Source: an uncultured Acetobacteroides sp.
GTDB lineage: Bacteria > Bacteroidota > Bacteroidia > Bacteroidales > ZOR0009
Direction of reading: 5' to 3'
NCBI RefSeq assembly: GCF_963678165.1
Contig: NZ_OY782755.1
Location: forward strand, 2,976,001 to 3,040,000
Length of the DNA stretch: 64,000 nt
Of this stretch, positions 15,370-23,183 are shown one piece after another. A program made the position numbers and the translations under genes. The first letter of the stretch is position 1; each line of letters begins with the position of its first letter. The notes below the pieces were generated by a model. That model worked only from the letters and a program-made list of their open reading frames with translations. It was not told the DNA's origin and searched no databases.

Positions 15370-16182
15370 TTGATGATAATGGCTGAAAAGAAAACCACGT
15401 TTGCTCTTGTAACAGGAGCAAGCCAAGGTCTAGGCAGATATATTGCGATGGAGTTGGCTAAAAAGGGATACAATCTTATTCTTGTTGCCCTACCGAACGA
15501 GAATATTCAACAAGTTGCCTCGCAGGTAAAAGCCCTAGCAGTGGAGGCAATCTACTACGAAACCGACCTCACCAACAAGGAGAATGTACTAGCGTTGACC
15601 GAATGGGTGAACCAAAACTTCGAGGTAAGCGTCCTAATCAACAATGCGGGAAAAGGCGGCACCCAGAGCTTTCAGAACTGCAATGCAGACTACATCGACA
15701 GCATCATCCAGCTGAACATAACAGCCCCTGCACTGATTATTCACCAGCTGCTCCCCAACCTCAAAAAACAGGAGAGCGCCTACATCCTCAACGTGTCAAG
15801 CATGGCCTCCTTTAGCCCTATTGGCTACAAAACCGTTTACCCTGCATCCAAGAGGTTTGTTCAGCACTTTTCCAGAGGGCTGTACCAGGAGCTAAAGGAA
15901 ACCAATGTTTTTGTGAGCGTTGTACACCCAGGCCCCATGAAAACCAACAAGGACGTCTCCCAACGGATAGAAAGGCAAGGTTCCCTTGGCCGAATAGGTC
16001 TCCTTTCGCCTGAAAAGGCAGCAAAAATCTGCATCAACCGCCTTTTCAAAAAGGATTCGCTAATACTCCTCGGATGGGCCAACCACCTCAACTGGCTGCT
16101 GATGGCCATTATCCCCATTTGGATTAAGCTTCCGCTGCTAACAACCGCCGTTCGCCGCGAGCTAAAACCTAGCGTACAATAA
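15370..16182 (+). CDS. Short-chain dehydrogenase/reductase (classical SDR)
   Basis: A 270-residue NAD(P)-dependent oxidoreductase. It has the cofactor motif TGASQGLG (about residues 16-23), NNAG (about 92-95), the catalytic Ser in NVSSMASF and YPASK (Tyr-x3-Lys) near residue 157. The C-terminal 40 residues are hydrophobic (WLLMAIIPIWIKLPLL), suggesting membrane association as in lipid-acting SDRs. The substrate is unknown. ATG codons at 15370, 15373 and 15379 are all possible. It lies five bases upstream of the next SDR gene, so both are probably expressed together. Confidence 0.88.
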   Translation: MMIMAEKKTTFALVTGASQGLGRYIAMELAKKGYNLILVALPNENIQQVASQVKALAVEAIYYETDLTNKENVLALTEWVNQNFEVSVLINNAGKGGTQSFQNCNADYIDSIIQLNITAPALIIHQLLPNLKKQESAYILNVSSMASFSPIGYKTVYPASKRFVQHFSRGLYQELKETNVFVSVVHPGPMKTNKDVSQRIERQGSLGRIGLLSPEKAAKICINRLFKKDSLILLGWANHLNWLLMAIIPIWIKLPLLTTAVRRELKPSVQ

Positions 16183-16186
16183 GTCT

Positions 16187-17167
16187 ATGAGCAATTCACC
16201 TAAAGTATTGGTAACAGGAGCCAACGGACTACTGGCAACCAACGTAATTGCAGAGCTGCTCACCGAAGGATATCGCGTTAAAGGACTTATCCGCAACCCT
16301 AGCAGCTTCAGGTATGGACAGCATCCCCATTTGGAGCTAGTTCAGGGAGATATAACCAATCTGCAAGACATAGAAGCTGCCATGCAAGGTTGCAACTCCG
16401 TGGTACACGTAGCTGCCATAACGGCACAACATCTCCGCCGCTATACAGACTACCAAGATGTAAACGTAACAGCAACCAGCAACCTTATTAAAGCAGCAAT
16501 AAGATCCAATGCAACAAAATTTGTTTACGTAAGTACCGCCAACACGTTCGGATATGGCACCAAAGAGGCTCCTGGATGCGAAGATCTTCCCATTTCAAGC
16601 CCCTTCGACAAGTCTCTTTACGCGTTAAGCAAACTAGAGGGGCAATCGGTGGTACTCTCGTACCAAAGCAAAATAGACGTGGTAGTGGTGAATCCTACCT
16701 TTATGCTCGGCCCTTACGATTCCAAGCCAAGTTCTGGAAGAATCGTTCTTATGGGACAGCGGAAGTGGTTTCTCTTTTATCCTCCAGGTGGGAAAAACTT
16801 CATACATGTACAGGATGCAGCCAGAGGTGTAGTCAAAGCACTCGAAAAAGGTAAAAACGGAGAAGCATACCTGCTAGCCAACGAAAACCTATCATACAAA
16901 GAGTTTTTCCAAAAGATGGCGAATAGATCAGGATATCATCCTCTTCTTATTATGACACCTCGCCCTCTACTCCTTATTGCTGGTATAGTCGGCAGCATAC
17001 TAAGAATCCTAGGAGTAAAAACAGAAGTGTCGCTTACCAATATGAGAATTCTCTGCATCAACAACTACTATAGCAACGAAAAAGCAGTAAAAAGTTTTGG
17101 GTTATCCATGCAACCAATAGAAAAGGCCATTGCCGATTGCTTAGATTGGTTCTCTACAAGAAGATAA
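16187..17167 (+). CDS. NAD-dependent epimerase/dehydratase-type SDR
   Basis: A 326-residue extended SDR. It has the N-terminal Rossmann motif VTGANGLLATNVIAELL, VHVAAIT, the Ser in YVSTANTFGYG and YALSK (Tyr-x3-Lys, near residue 144). The overall pattern is that of dihydroflavonol-reductase/3-beta-hydroxysteroid-dehydrogenase-like proteins, which reduce or oxidise a hydroxyl on lipids or secondary metabolites. It forms a two-gene unit with the preceding SDR (4-base gap). It is the last gene of the cassette flanked by DPP-IV 3' ends. Confidence 0.85.
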   Translation: MSNSPKVLVTGANGLLATNVIAELLTEGYRVKGLIRNPSSFRYGQHPHLELVQGDITNLQDIEAAMQGCNSVVHVAAITAQHLRRYTDYQDVNVTATSNLIKAAIRSNATKFVYVSTANTFGYGTKEAPGCEDLPISSPFDKSLYALSKLEGQSVVLSYQSKIDVVVVNPTFMLGPYDSKPSSGRIVLMGQRKWFLFYPPGGKNFIHVQDAARGVVKALEKGKNGEAYLLANENLSYKEFFQKMANRSGYHPLLIMTPRPLLLIAGIVGSILRILGVKTEVSLTNMRILCINNYYSNEKAVKSFGLSMQPIEKAIADCLDWFSTRR

Positions 17168-17206
17168 AAAAGAGGCTGTCCCATAAGTATCGGACAGCCT
17201 CTTTTT
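17166..17206. terminator. Bidirectional terminator
   Basis: AAAAAGAGGCTGTCC and its complement around a 10-base loop, with A and T runs on either side. It serves the SDR gene (+) and the DPP-IV gene (-). Confidence 0.9.
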
Positions 17207-17216
17207 TATCCTTTAT

Positions 17217-19340
17217 TTACTTCTTCAAGTTATCGTCAAAGTACTTTGTGATCTTGGTCATCAGATGTACGCGATCCTTACCGCGCACGTTGTGCTCGTG
17301 CTGTGGATACACGAAGTAGTCAACCGGGATGTTGTTGCTCACACAATCGCGGATGAAGTTGAGCGTATTCTGCCAAACCACCGTCACGTCGTAGTCGCTG
17401 TGGATGATGAGCAGATCACCCTTTAGCCCCTTTACGTTGTTCAGCAAGCTGGCACTAGCATAGCCATCGGGGTTCTCTTGAGGAGTATCCATGTAGCGCT
17501 CGCCGTACATTACCTCATAGTACTTCCAGTCGATAACAGGAGCACCAGCCACGCCCACCTTAAAGGTTTCGGGATGCTTGCACATCAGCGAGGTAGTCAT
17601 AAAGCCGCCGTAACTCCAGCCGTGCACGCCAATGCGGTCGGCATCCACGTAGGGTAGCGACTTTAGGAAGGCAATACCTTGCATCTGGTCGTCCACGTCA
17701 ACCGTTCCCAACTTGCGGTGAATTGCCTGGTAGAACTCGTTTCCGCGGGCAGGCGTACCGCGGTTATCCAACGTGAATAGGATGTACCCCTTTTGCGCCA
17801 TGTAAAACTCCCACAGGCGAGCGCCTCCCAGCCAACTATCGGTTACCAGCTGCAGGTGCGGACCTCCATAAACGTACACGATAACGGGGTACTTCTTGGT
17901 GGAATCGAAATCAGCAGGAAGAATGATGCGCCCATATAGGTCAAACTTTCCATCCGAAGTTTTAGTCTTGATAAATTTCTCCTGCCCCATGTGGAAACCT
18001 TCGTAAGGGTTCTTTGCCGTAACCAGGTTTCGGACAATAGCGGGCTTATCGATAGCTTTAATGTTGATGACGTTTGACACATCGAGGCTGCTATACTGAT
18101 CGATGATCATCCCTGCGGCATAGTTAACGATAACATTATGCGTTCCCTTTTCACATGTTAGTTGAACGGTCTTTCCGCTCTTCACCTCCACGCGATAAAG
18201 ATGGCGTTCGAGTGGGCTAACAGCCGTCGAGGTATAGTATATGTAGCGATCATCGGGGGTGATCTCCTTAACATCGGAAACCTCCCAATTGCCCTTAGTT
18301 ATCTGCCTTATCATCTTTCCGTTGATATTGTAAAGGTAAAGATGGTTCCAGCCATCGCGAGGGCTCTGCCAAACAAACTGTGTTGGATTTTTGGTAAGGA
18401 ACTGAGCAGGATGCTCAGGCTCGGTCCACTTGTCGCTCTTCTCCTCGAAGAGGGTGGCAACGTACATACCATTACGGGCATCATACTTGTTTAGCTTCAT
18501 CTCGTTCTGCCCGCGGTTAATCTCGGCAACGAGGATGTAGCGCTCATCTGGCGACCAGCAGATGTTGGTAAAGAAGCGATCATATGGAGCTCCAGTTTCG
18601 AGGAAAACCGTTTTCCCACTCTTTAGGTTGTAAACGCCCACCTTCACCTGATGGCTGGCCATTCCTGCCATAGGGTAGCGCTCGGGACGTAGCTCAGCAA
18701 CGCGCTTGGTTATATCCACAATCGGGTACTCGCTCACCATGCTCTCGTCCATACGGTAAAAGGCAAGGCAGTTCCCCTTGGGCGACCAAAAGATACCACC
18801 CTTAATACCGAACTCGTTACGGTGAACCGATTTACCGTTAACAATTCCCTTGCCCCCATCGTTGGTAACCTGAATTTGCTCCGTTCCATTAATAATAAAC
18901 AGATTATCGTTAACCGTAAAAGCAGCCTTGTCGTTCGAAGCCGCAAGGGTAAAATTCTCCGCACTAGCAGGTGCCGATACGCTGCACTTAACCTGCTTCG
19001 ACACCAAATCGTAGCACACCGAGGTGTTATTCCCTGTAAGCAGCAAGGCATTCGTATTAAGCCAGTCGGCTCTCAAAACCTTGAAGTCTTTACCGGTAAC
19101 CTTACCAAGCGCATCGAAGCTGGCAACCTCGGTTATCGTTCCAGTTTTAGGATCAACCTCCTTTATCTTTCCATCTTCAACGTAGGTAACAGATGATCCA
19201 CGCCAGGCAAGACCACGAAGCGTTTTGGGGGCAAATTCGCGCCCCTGCCCCATCGTAGCCTGCTCTATGCTGAAGTCTTTAGGCTGAGCAAAAGCCCCAA
19301 CACCCAACAGCAGCAGCAAGGGTAAAATAGCTCGTTTCAT
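17217..19340 (-). CDS. Dipeptidyl peptidase IV-type serine peptidase (S9B)
   Basis: A 707-residue secreted protein with signal peptide MKRAILPLLLLLGVGAFAQ. A beta-propeller (about residues 40-470) precedes an alpha/beta-hydrolase domain with the nucleophile motif GWSYGGF (Ser near 577), Asp in HSDYDVTV (near 653) and His in QHEHNVRG (near 684). Family members remove N-terminal X-Pro or X-Ala dipeptides from peptides in the periplasm, which suits an amino-acid/peptide-using anaerobe. Its last 70 bases are duplicated at 14555-14624, so the C-terminus of this gene may have been supplied by an inserted element. Confidence 0.93.
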   Translation of the reverse strand: MKRAILPLLLLLGVGAFAQPKDFSIEQATMGQGREFAPKTLRGLAWRGSSVTYVEDGKIKEVDPKTGTITEVASFDALGKVTGKDFKVLRADWLNTNALLLTGNNTSVCYDLVSKQVKCSVSAPASAENFTLAASNDKAAFTVNDNLFIINGTEQIQVTNDGGKGIVNGKSVHRNEFGIKGGIFWSPKGNCLAFYRMDESMVSEYPIVDITKRVAELRPERYPMAGMASHQVKVGVYNLKSGKTVFLETGAPYDRFFTNICWSPDERYILVAEINRGQNEMKLNKYDARNGMYVATLFEEKSDKWTEPEHPAQFLTKNPTQFVWQSPRDGWNHLYLYNINGKMIRQITKGNWEVSDVKEITPDDRYIYYTSTAVSPLERHLYRVEVKSGKTVQLTCEKGTHNVIVNYAAGMIIDQYSSLDVSNVINIKAIDKPAIVRNLVTAKNPYEGFHMGQEKFIKTKTSDGKFDLYGRIILPADFDSTKKYPVIVYVYGGPHLQLVTDSWLGGARLWEFYMAQKGYILFTLDNRGTPARGNEFYQAIHRKLGTVDVDDQMQGIAFLKSLPYVDADRIGVHGWSYGGFMTTSLMCKHPETFKVGVAGAPVIDWKYYEVMYGERYMDTPQENPDGYASASLLNNVKGLKGDLLIIHSDYDVTVVWQNTLNFIRDCVSNNIPVDYFVYPQHEHNVRGKDRVHLMTKITKYFDDNLKK

Positions 19341-19428
19341 CAGAAATTATGCTTTAGTTTTTTATTGTTCACACTGGTAGTTTTTGACACCATCGCTGGT
19401 GGCAAATTGTGCGCAAAGAAATAAAAAA

Positions 19429-19454
19429 GGCGTAACAAAATGGATTGTTACGCC
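19429..19454 (-). terminator. Terminator of the siaC-like gene
   Basis: GGCGTAACAA-N6-TTGTTACGCC, followed on the minus strand by a T run. Confidence 0.85.
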
Positions 19455-19482
19455 AGGTATTGTGCCTTCCAGCCCGCATCAT

Positions 19483-19848
19483 TTAGGCAAGTTGGTAGAA
19501 GTTAAATTCTCGACCTAAAAGTGTTTCGTAGTTTTTCCCGAATTCAAGCATCTCCTCGTCATCGTTATCGTAATGCCAGTTAAACTCGACATTAGTCAAC
19601 ACCGCAAGTTTCTTAAACAGTTCCAGCAGAGCCTTAGAGGTGCTGGTATTAAAGTACTCCAACTCCATATTAACCGTAGTTATTGATGTTGGAGAAAGAA
19701 CATAGCGCTCAATTCGCTCAAAGAGCGGAGTGAAAAATTCGTACGAATTGTTTGGAATCGATATTCCCTTGATTTCAATCAGCCCCTTTGTCGGATCCAT
19801 CAGGACAAACGGCGTCCTTGATGTCCTTTCTAGCTTAAAAATTTCCAT
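19483..19848 (-). CDS. siaC: SiaC-family regulatory phosphoprotein (DUF1987)
   Basis: A 121-residue protein. The stretch GLIEIKGISIPNNSYEFFTP and LEYFNTSTSKALLELF match the SiaC/DUF1987 family, in which a Thr or Ser in the NTSTSK segment is phosphorylated by SiaB and dephosphorylated by SiaA. In Pseudomonas, unphosphorylated SiaC activates a diguanylate cyclase. Whether the partners exist here is unknown; none lies in this window. The gene stands alone, with its own terminator and a 207-base upstream gap in which I see no exact -7 element. Confidence 0.82.
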   Translation of the reverse strand: MEIFKLERTSRTPFVLMDPTKGLIEIKGISIPNNSYEFFTPLFERIERYVLSPTSITTVNMELEYFNTSTSKALLELFKKLAVLTNVEFNWHYDNDDEEMLEFGKNYETLLGREFNFYQLA

Positions 19849-20055
19849 CAGCCAAGATTTTTAAATTATTAAATCTCGTAAATCGATGATCTATTCCCTT
19901 TTACTCTCCCTCATCGACAACGTTTCTTAGAGTCTTTTGCGTATGCAATATATTTTTTTTATCCCAAAAAATTACACTCTAATCAAACTTTATTCTCTTT
20001 CTTCTACATCATCTGATTTCCATGGCAAGAACAGTCTACAATGCCCTTGCCAATT

Positions 20056-20922
20056 CTACTTTTTCATCAAGCCACCTATGTTATTTACCAGTAATGATAG
20101 CAGCATGTTAATGAACGATAGCGCCACCGAAAAGGAGAGAAGAAAAATGGCCATAGCGCCAAAATGCATGCTTACCAGGCTTATTCGGTTCGAAATGGTA
20201 AACTGGAAGCTATCCTTGGCAAATGCAGATATTAGCTCCGACATCACGTTGGCAACAAGCAATACAGCCAACACCATCAGCGCACCCATTAGCGCCGTTT
20301 TAATATCGGAGATGCTCAGCATCATATGCGATGAGATACATAGCGCGATGTAGGTGAAACCCCAAAAAAGCGGAGAATGGAGGTTAGCCTTTGTAAATAG
20401 CAGTTTCACAAATACCCAAAATCCATCGCCAACCGCCACTAATCCCGATTTCCATCCGTACGACACCTCAATTGGCCAACCTTCGGTGAAATCATTAAAC
20501 TGGTTAACCATGTTACCGCGACCCGGAAGCATAAAGTAGGCCAAAGCCATTAAAATGCCTCCTCCGACGAGCATTGGACCAATGCCAATAAAGAAGTTGC
20601 CTATCTTCTGGTAAATGCTTTTCTTGTTGTAGGTATGCGAGACGAAGCCCAGCGTACCCGATTTTGGATCGGGCTTAAAGAAGTGTACCTCCTTTACCTT
20701 ATGCATAAAAACGAGGCAAAGTAGCCAATGCCCAAACTCGTGAACCGGAGTCCCGATCCAACCCGTAAAGTAGGTGTCAAAGTTAGGCCCTACCGACTGG
20801 GAGTAGTTTCGGCGGGTAGTTCTTGCCAAAAGGTATAGAATCAGCCCCATCAGAGCAATTACTCCTACAAACCACCAGAACTGGTAAAGGGTACTAAACA
20901 CAACTGCTTTAATCGATCCCAT
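20056..20922 (-). CDS. Membrane protein with HExxH zinc-peptidase-like motif
   Basis: A 288-residue inner-membrane protein with about six hydrophobic helices. Residues near 61-66 read HEFGHW within TPVHEFGHWLLCLVFMHK, the HExxH zinc-binding signature. The following GIGPMLVGGG segment after a transmembrane helix is reminiscent of M50-type intramembrane metalloproteases. I do not see a convincing NPDG-type motif, so the third ligand is uncertain and it may not be a true site-2 protease. It has its own promoter at 20940-20947 and lies just downstream of the helicase gene on the same strand. Confidence 0.75.
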   Translation of the reverse strand: MGSIKAVVFSTLYQFWWFVGVIALMGLILYLLARTTRRNYSQSVGPNFDTYFTGWIGTPVHEFGHWLLCLVFMHKVKEVHFFKPDPKSGTLGFVSHTYNKKSIYQKIGNFFIGIGPMLVGGGILMALAYFMLPGRGNMVNQFNDFTEGWPIEVSYGWKSGLVAVGDGFWVFVKLLFTKANLHSPLFWGFTYIALCISSHMMLSISDIKTALMGALMVLAVLLVANVMSELISAFAKDSFQFTISNRISLVSMHFGAMAIFLLSFSVALSFINMLLSLLVNNIGGLMKK

Positions 20923-20939
20923 AACAAATGTTTATGTTT

Positions 20940-20947
20940 CAAAACTA
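20940..20947 (-). promoter_or_regulatory. -7 promoter element of the HExxH membrane gene
   Basis: Reads TAGTTTTG on the minus strand, 18 bases before the ATG. Confidence 0.5.
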
Positions 20948-20956
20948 GCAAAAAAA

Positions 20957-20980
20957 GAGGGTATCCGAATGGACACCCTA
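20957..20980 (-). terminator. Terminator of the helicase gene
   Basis: AGGGTATCC-GAAT-GGACACCCT with one mismatch, followed on the minus strand by a T run. Confidence 0.6.
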
Positions 20981-21003
20981 CTTGTTTTATTGCGTTTGAT
21001 GAT

Positions 21004-22779
21004 TTACGATCTGCGCGAACGCGAATCTCTATCACGACGAGGTCTGTCTCCACGGTCGCGGAAACCACGATCGCCACGGTCTCCACCGCTTTTACGATCG
21101 CCACGGCGTTCGCCTCTATCGCCTCGTTCGCCACGGTAACCGCCGCCAAAGCCGCCACCGCCACCACGACGTTCGCCATGGAAGCCACCGCCATTACCAC
21201 CCTTGCTGTCGCCAGCAATCTCGGCAAGAGGACGACCACCGCCACGGCGCATGGTGTTAAGAACTTCGAGCGTATGCTCAGCCTCCTTAAACGGAATGGT
21301 TACAAACGAGAAGGCATCCATTACCTTAACATCGTCGATAACGGCATCAGGAAGGTGTGCCTTATCCTTAAGCAGGTCAACAATCATTTTCGAGTTGTAG
21401 CCGTCGAACTTACCAAGCGCGATGAAAAGGCGAGCCTTACCCTTGGTATCTACCGATACGGTACGAATTTCGGAGTAGCTGTTCTCATCAAGTTCATCCT
21501 TAAATGCTAATTTAAGAAGCGAAGCAAGCGCAATCTCTGGTCCGTTAACCTCAATAAGATCTTCGGCCATGCCGAGGTATTCCTTGAACGATTCGTTTTC
21601 CACAATCTCTTCCAGATCTACCTTAATCTTATTCTTCTTAATCTTGATCACATCGACTGCTGAAGGCAGCGTCTCCTTGCGGATCTTCACGTTTACGTTG
21701 CGCTGCATGGCAACAAACTGACGGTACTCCGATGGGGTAATGAAGGTAATTGCCGTTCCCTGCTTACCTGCACGACCAGTACGACCAATACGGTGAACGT
21801 ACGACTCGGGGTCTTGAGGCAACGAGAGATTAATTACGTGGGTAAGGTCGTTAATGTCGATACCACGGGCAGCCACATCGGTAGCTACCAAAATGTTGAT
21901 ATGCTTGTTACGAAACTTACGAAGAATCTTCTCGCGTAGCGCCTGCGAGATGTCGCCGTGCAAACCATCGGCATCGTAGCCACGCTCGATGAGCTTAGAG
22001 GTAATCTCGTCTACCCCATTCTTGGTGCGGCAGAATACGAGTCCGTAAAATTCGGGTTCCACGTCAATAATACGGGTAAGCGCATCAAAGCGATCAGAAT
22101 CGCGAAGTTCGAAGTAGATCTGGTCGGTTAAGTCGGCAGTAACCTGCTTCGACTCTACCTTAAGCAGCTCTGGCTCCTTCATGTAGCGCTTAGCGAGTTT
22201 TGCAATGCGCTGAGGCATTGTAGCAGAGAATAGGAGCATTCTGCGCTCCTCGGGCGCGTGCTGAAGAATCTCTTCGATATCGTCAACAAAACCCATGTTG
22301 AGCATTTCGTCGGCCTCGTCAAGGATAACGTACTGGAGGTTGTCGAGAACCAAGCTGCCACGACCGAGGTGGTCGAGGACACGACCTGGAGTTCCAACTA
22401 CAACCTCTACGCCCTTTTTCAACCTACGAAGCTGCTCGCTTATAGATTGTCCTCCATAGATGGAGATGATAAAAAGCTTCTTGTCGCCTTTAAACGAAGC
22501 AATTTCTTCTGTCACCTGTATCGCCAATTCGCGCGTAGGAACCAAAACCAACGCTTGAACTCCTTTCCCGGGTTGTACCCTCTCAAGGATCGGTAATCCA
22601 AATGCTGCCGTTTTCCCGGTTCCTGTCTGCGCCTGTCCGATGACATCGCGTTCGCCATTAAGTAAGGCCGGAATCGCCAGTGCTTGGATTGGTGTTGGAG
22701 TTTCAAACCCCTTTTCATCAAGAGCCTTAAGGGTGCTCTCCGAGAGCCCTAAAACTCTGAATTCATCCAATTTGTCCAT
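21004..22779 (-). CDS. deaD: DEAD-box RNA helicase, DeaD/CsdA type
   Basis: A 591-residue ATP-dependent RNA helicase acting in ribosome assembly and cold adaptation. It has the motifs AQTGTGKT (residues 50-57), PTRELA, TPGR, DEAD (154-157), SAT (185-187), ARGID and HRIGRTGR. After the two RecA-like domains come a linker, a DbpA-type RNA-binding domain (about residues 465-540) and a Gly/Arg/Asp-rich tail with many RGG- and RGD-like units. An exact -7 element lies about 50 bases upstream. Its 5' gap contains palindrome array F. Single-gene unit. Confidence 0.93.
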   Translation of the reverse strand: MDKLDEFRVLGLSESTLKALDEKGFETPTPIQALAIPALLNGERDVIGQAQTGTGKTAAFGLPILERVQPGKGVQALVLVPTRELAIQVTEEIASFKGDKKLFIISIYGGQSISEQLRRLKKGVEVVVGTPGRVLDHLGRGSLVLDNLQYVILDEADEMLNMGFVDDIEEILQHAPEERRMLLFSATMPQRIAKLAKRYMKEPELLKVESKQVTADLTDQIYFELRDSDRFDALTRIIDVEPEFYGLVFCRTKNGVDEITSKLIERGYDADGLHGDISQALREKILRKFRNKHINILVATDVAARGIDINDLTHVINLSLPQDPESYVHRIGRTGRAGKQGTAITFITPSEYRQFVAMQRNVNVKIRKETLPSAVDVIKIKKNKIKVDLEEIVENESFKEYLGMAEDLIEVNGPEIALASLLKLAFKDELDENSYSEIRTVSVDTKGKARLFIALGKFDGYNSKMIVDLLKDKAHLPDAVIDDVKVMDAFSFVTIPFKEAEHTLEVLNTMRRGGGRPLAEIAGDSKGGNGGGFHGERRGGGGGFGGGYRGERGDRGERRGDRKSGGDRGDRGFRDRGDRPRRDRDSRSRRS

Positions 22780-22831
22780 TAAAAAATTTTATTAGTCTAA
22801 TATGGGAGTAAACAAGTTATCCCACAGCGGG

Positions 22832-22839
22832 CAAAGGTA
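22832..22839 (-). promoter_or_regulatory. -7 promoter element of the helicase gene
   Basis: Reads TACCTTTG on the minus strand, 53 bases before the ATG at 22779. Confidence 0.55.
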
Positions 22840-22924
22840 CGGAAATAAATGAAAGATTTATAGGCAAATAGGGATGCTCCCTTCTTAAGCCTCTTAAATA
22901 TCCTTAAAGCTTCGGAGCCCTTCG

Positions 22925-23105
22925 TTATGGCGAAATTGCGCGTGCAACAACCGTGCAGGCGTAGCTTGGGAGGCCTTCAAGCGCACCTCTTTCCATGCCA
23001 GAAGTTCGGGGAAGCCTGCTGGCGTACTTTCTCCTCGCCAGAAGGTGTCGGGAAGCTTACCTGCGCACTTTTTGCCTCGCCGGAAGTATAACGAAGCGCA
23101 TTTAG
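22925..23105. repeat. Degenerate palindrome array F, about four copies, 41-bp period
   Basis: In the 404-base gap between ctpA and the helicase gene the motif GCG(C/T)A(C/T) recurs at 22981, 23022 and 23063, with a relative at 22938. The short palindromic cores AGGCCT, AAGCCT and AAGCTT are centred near 22973, 23014 and 23055. The segment GCCAGAAG also recurs (22997, 23037, decayed at 23079). The copies are strongly diverged, so array limits are approximate. Confidence 0.6.
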
Positions 23106-23129
23106 CCTTCAAGTGCCTACTGAAATAAA

Positions 23130-23159
23130 AGAGAGATGCCCCGAAGGAAGCATCTCTCT
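23130..23159 (-). terminator. Terminator of the CtpA gene
   Basis: AGAGAGATGC-N10-GCATCTCTCT, followed on the minus strand by a T-rich run. Confidence 0.85.
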
Positions 23160-23183
23160 TTACAATTGCAGGTGTACTATCTT

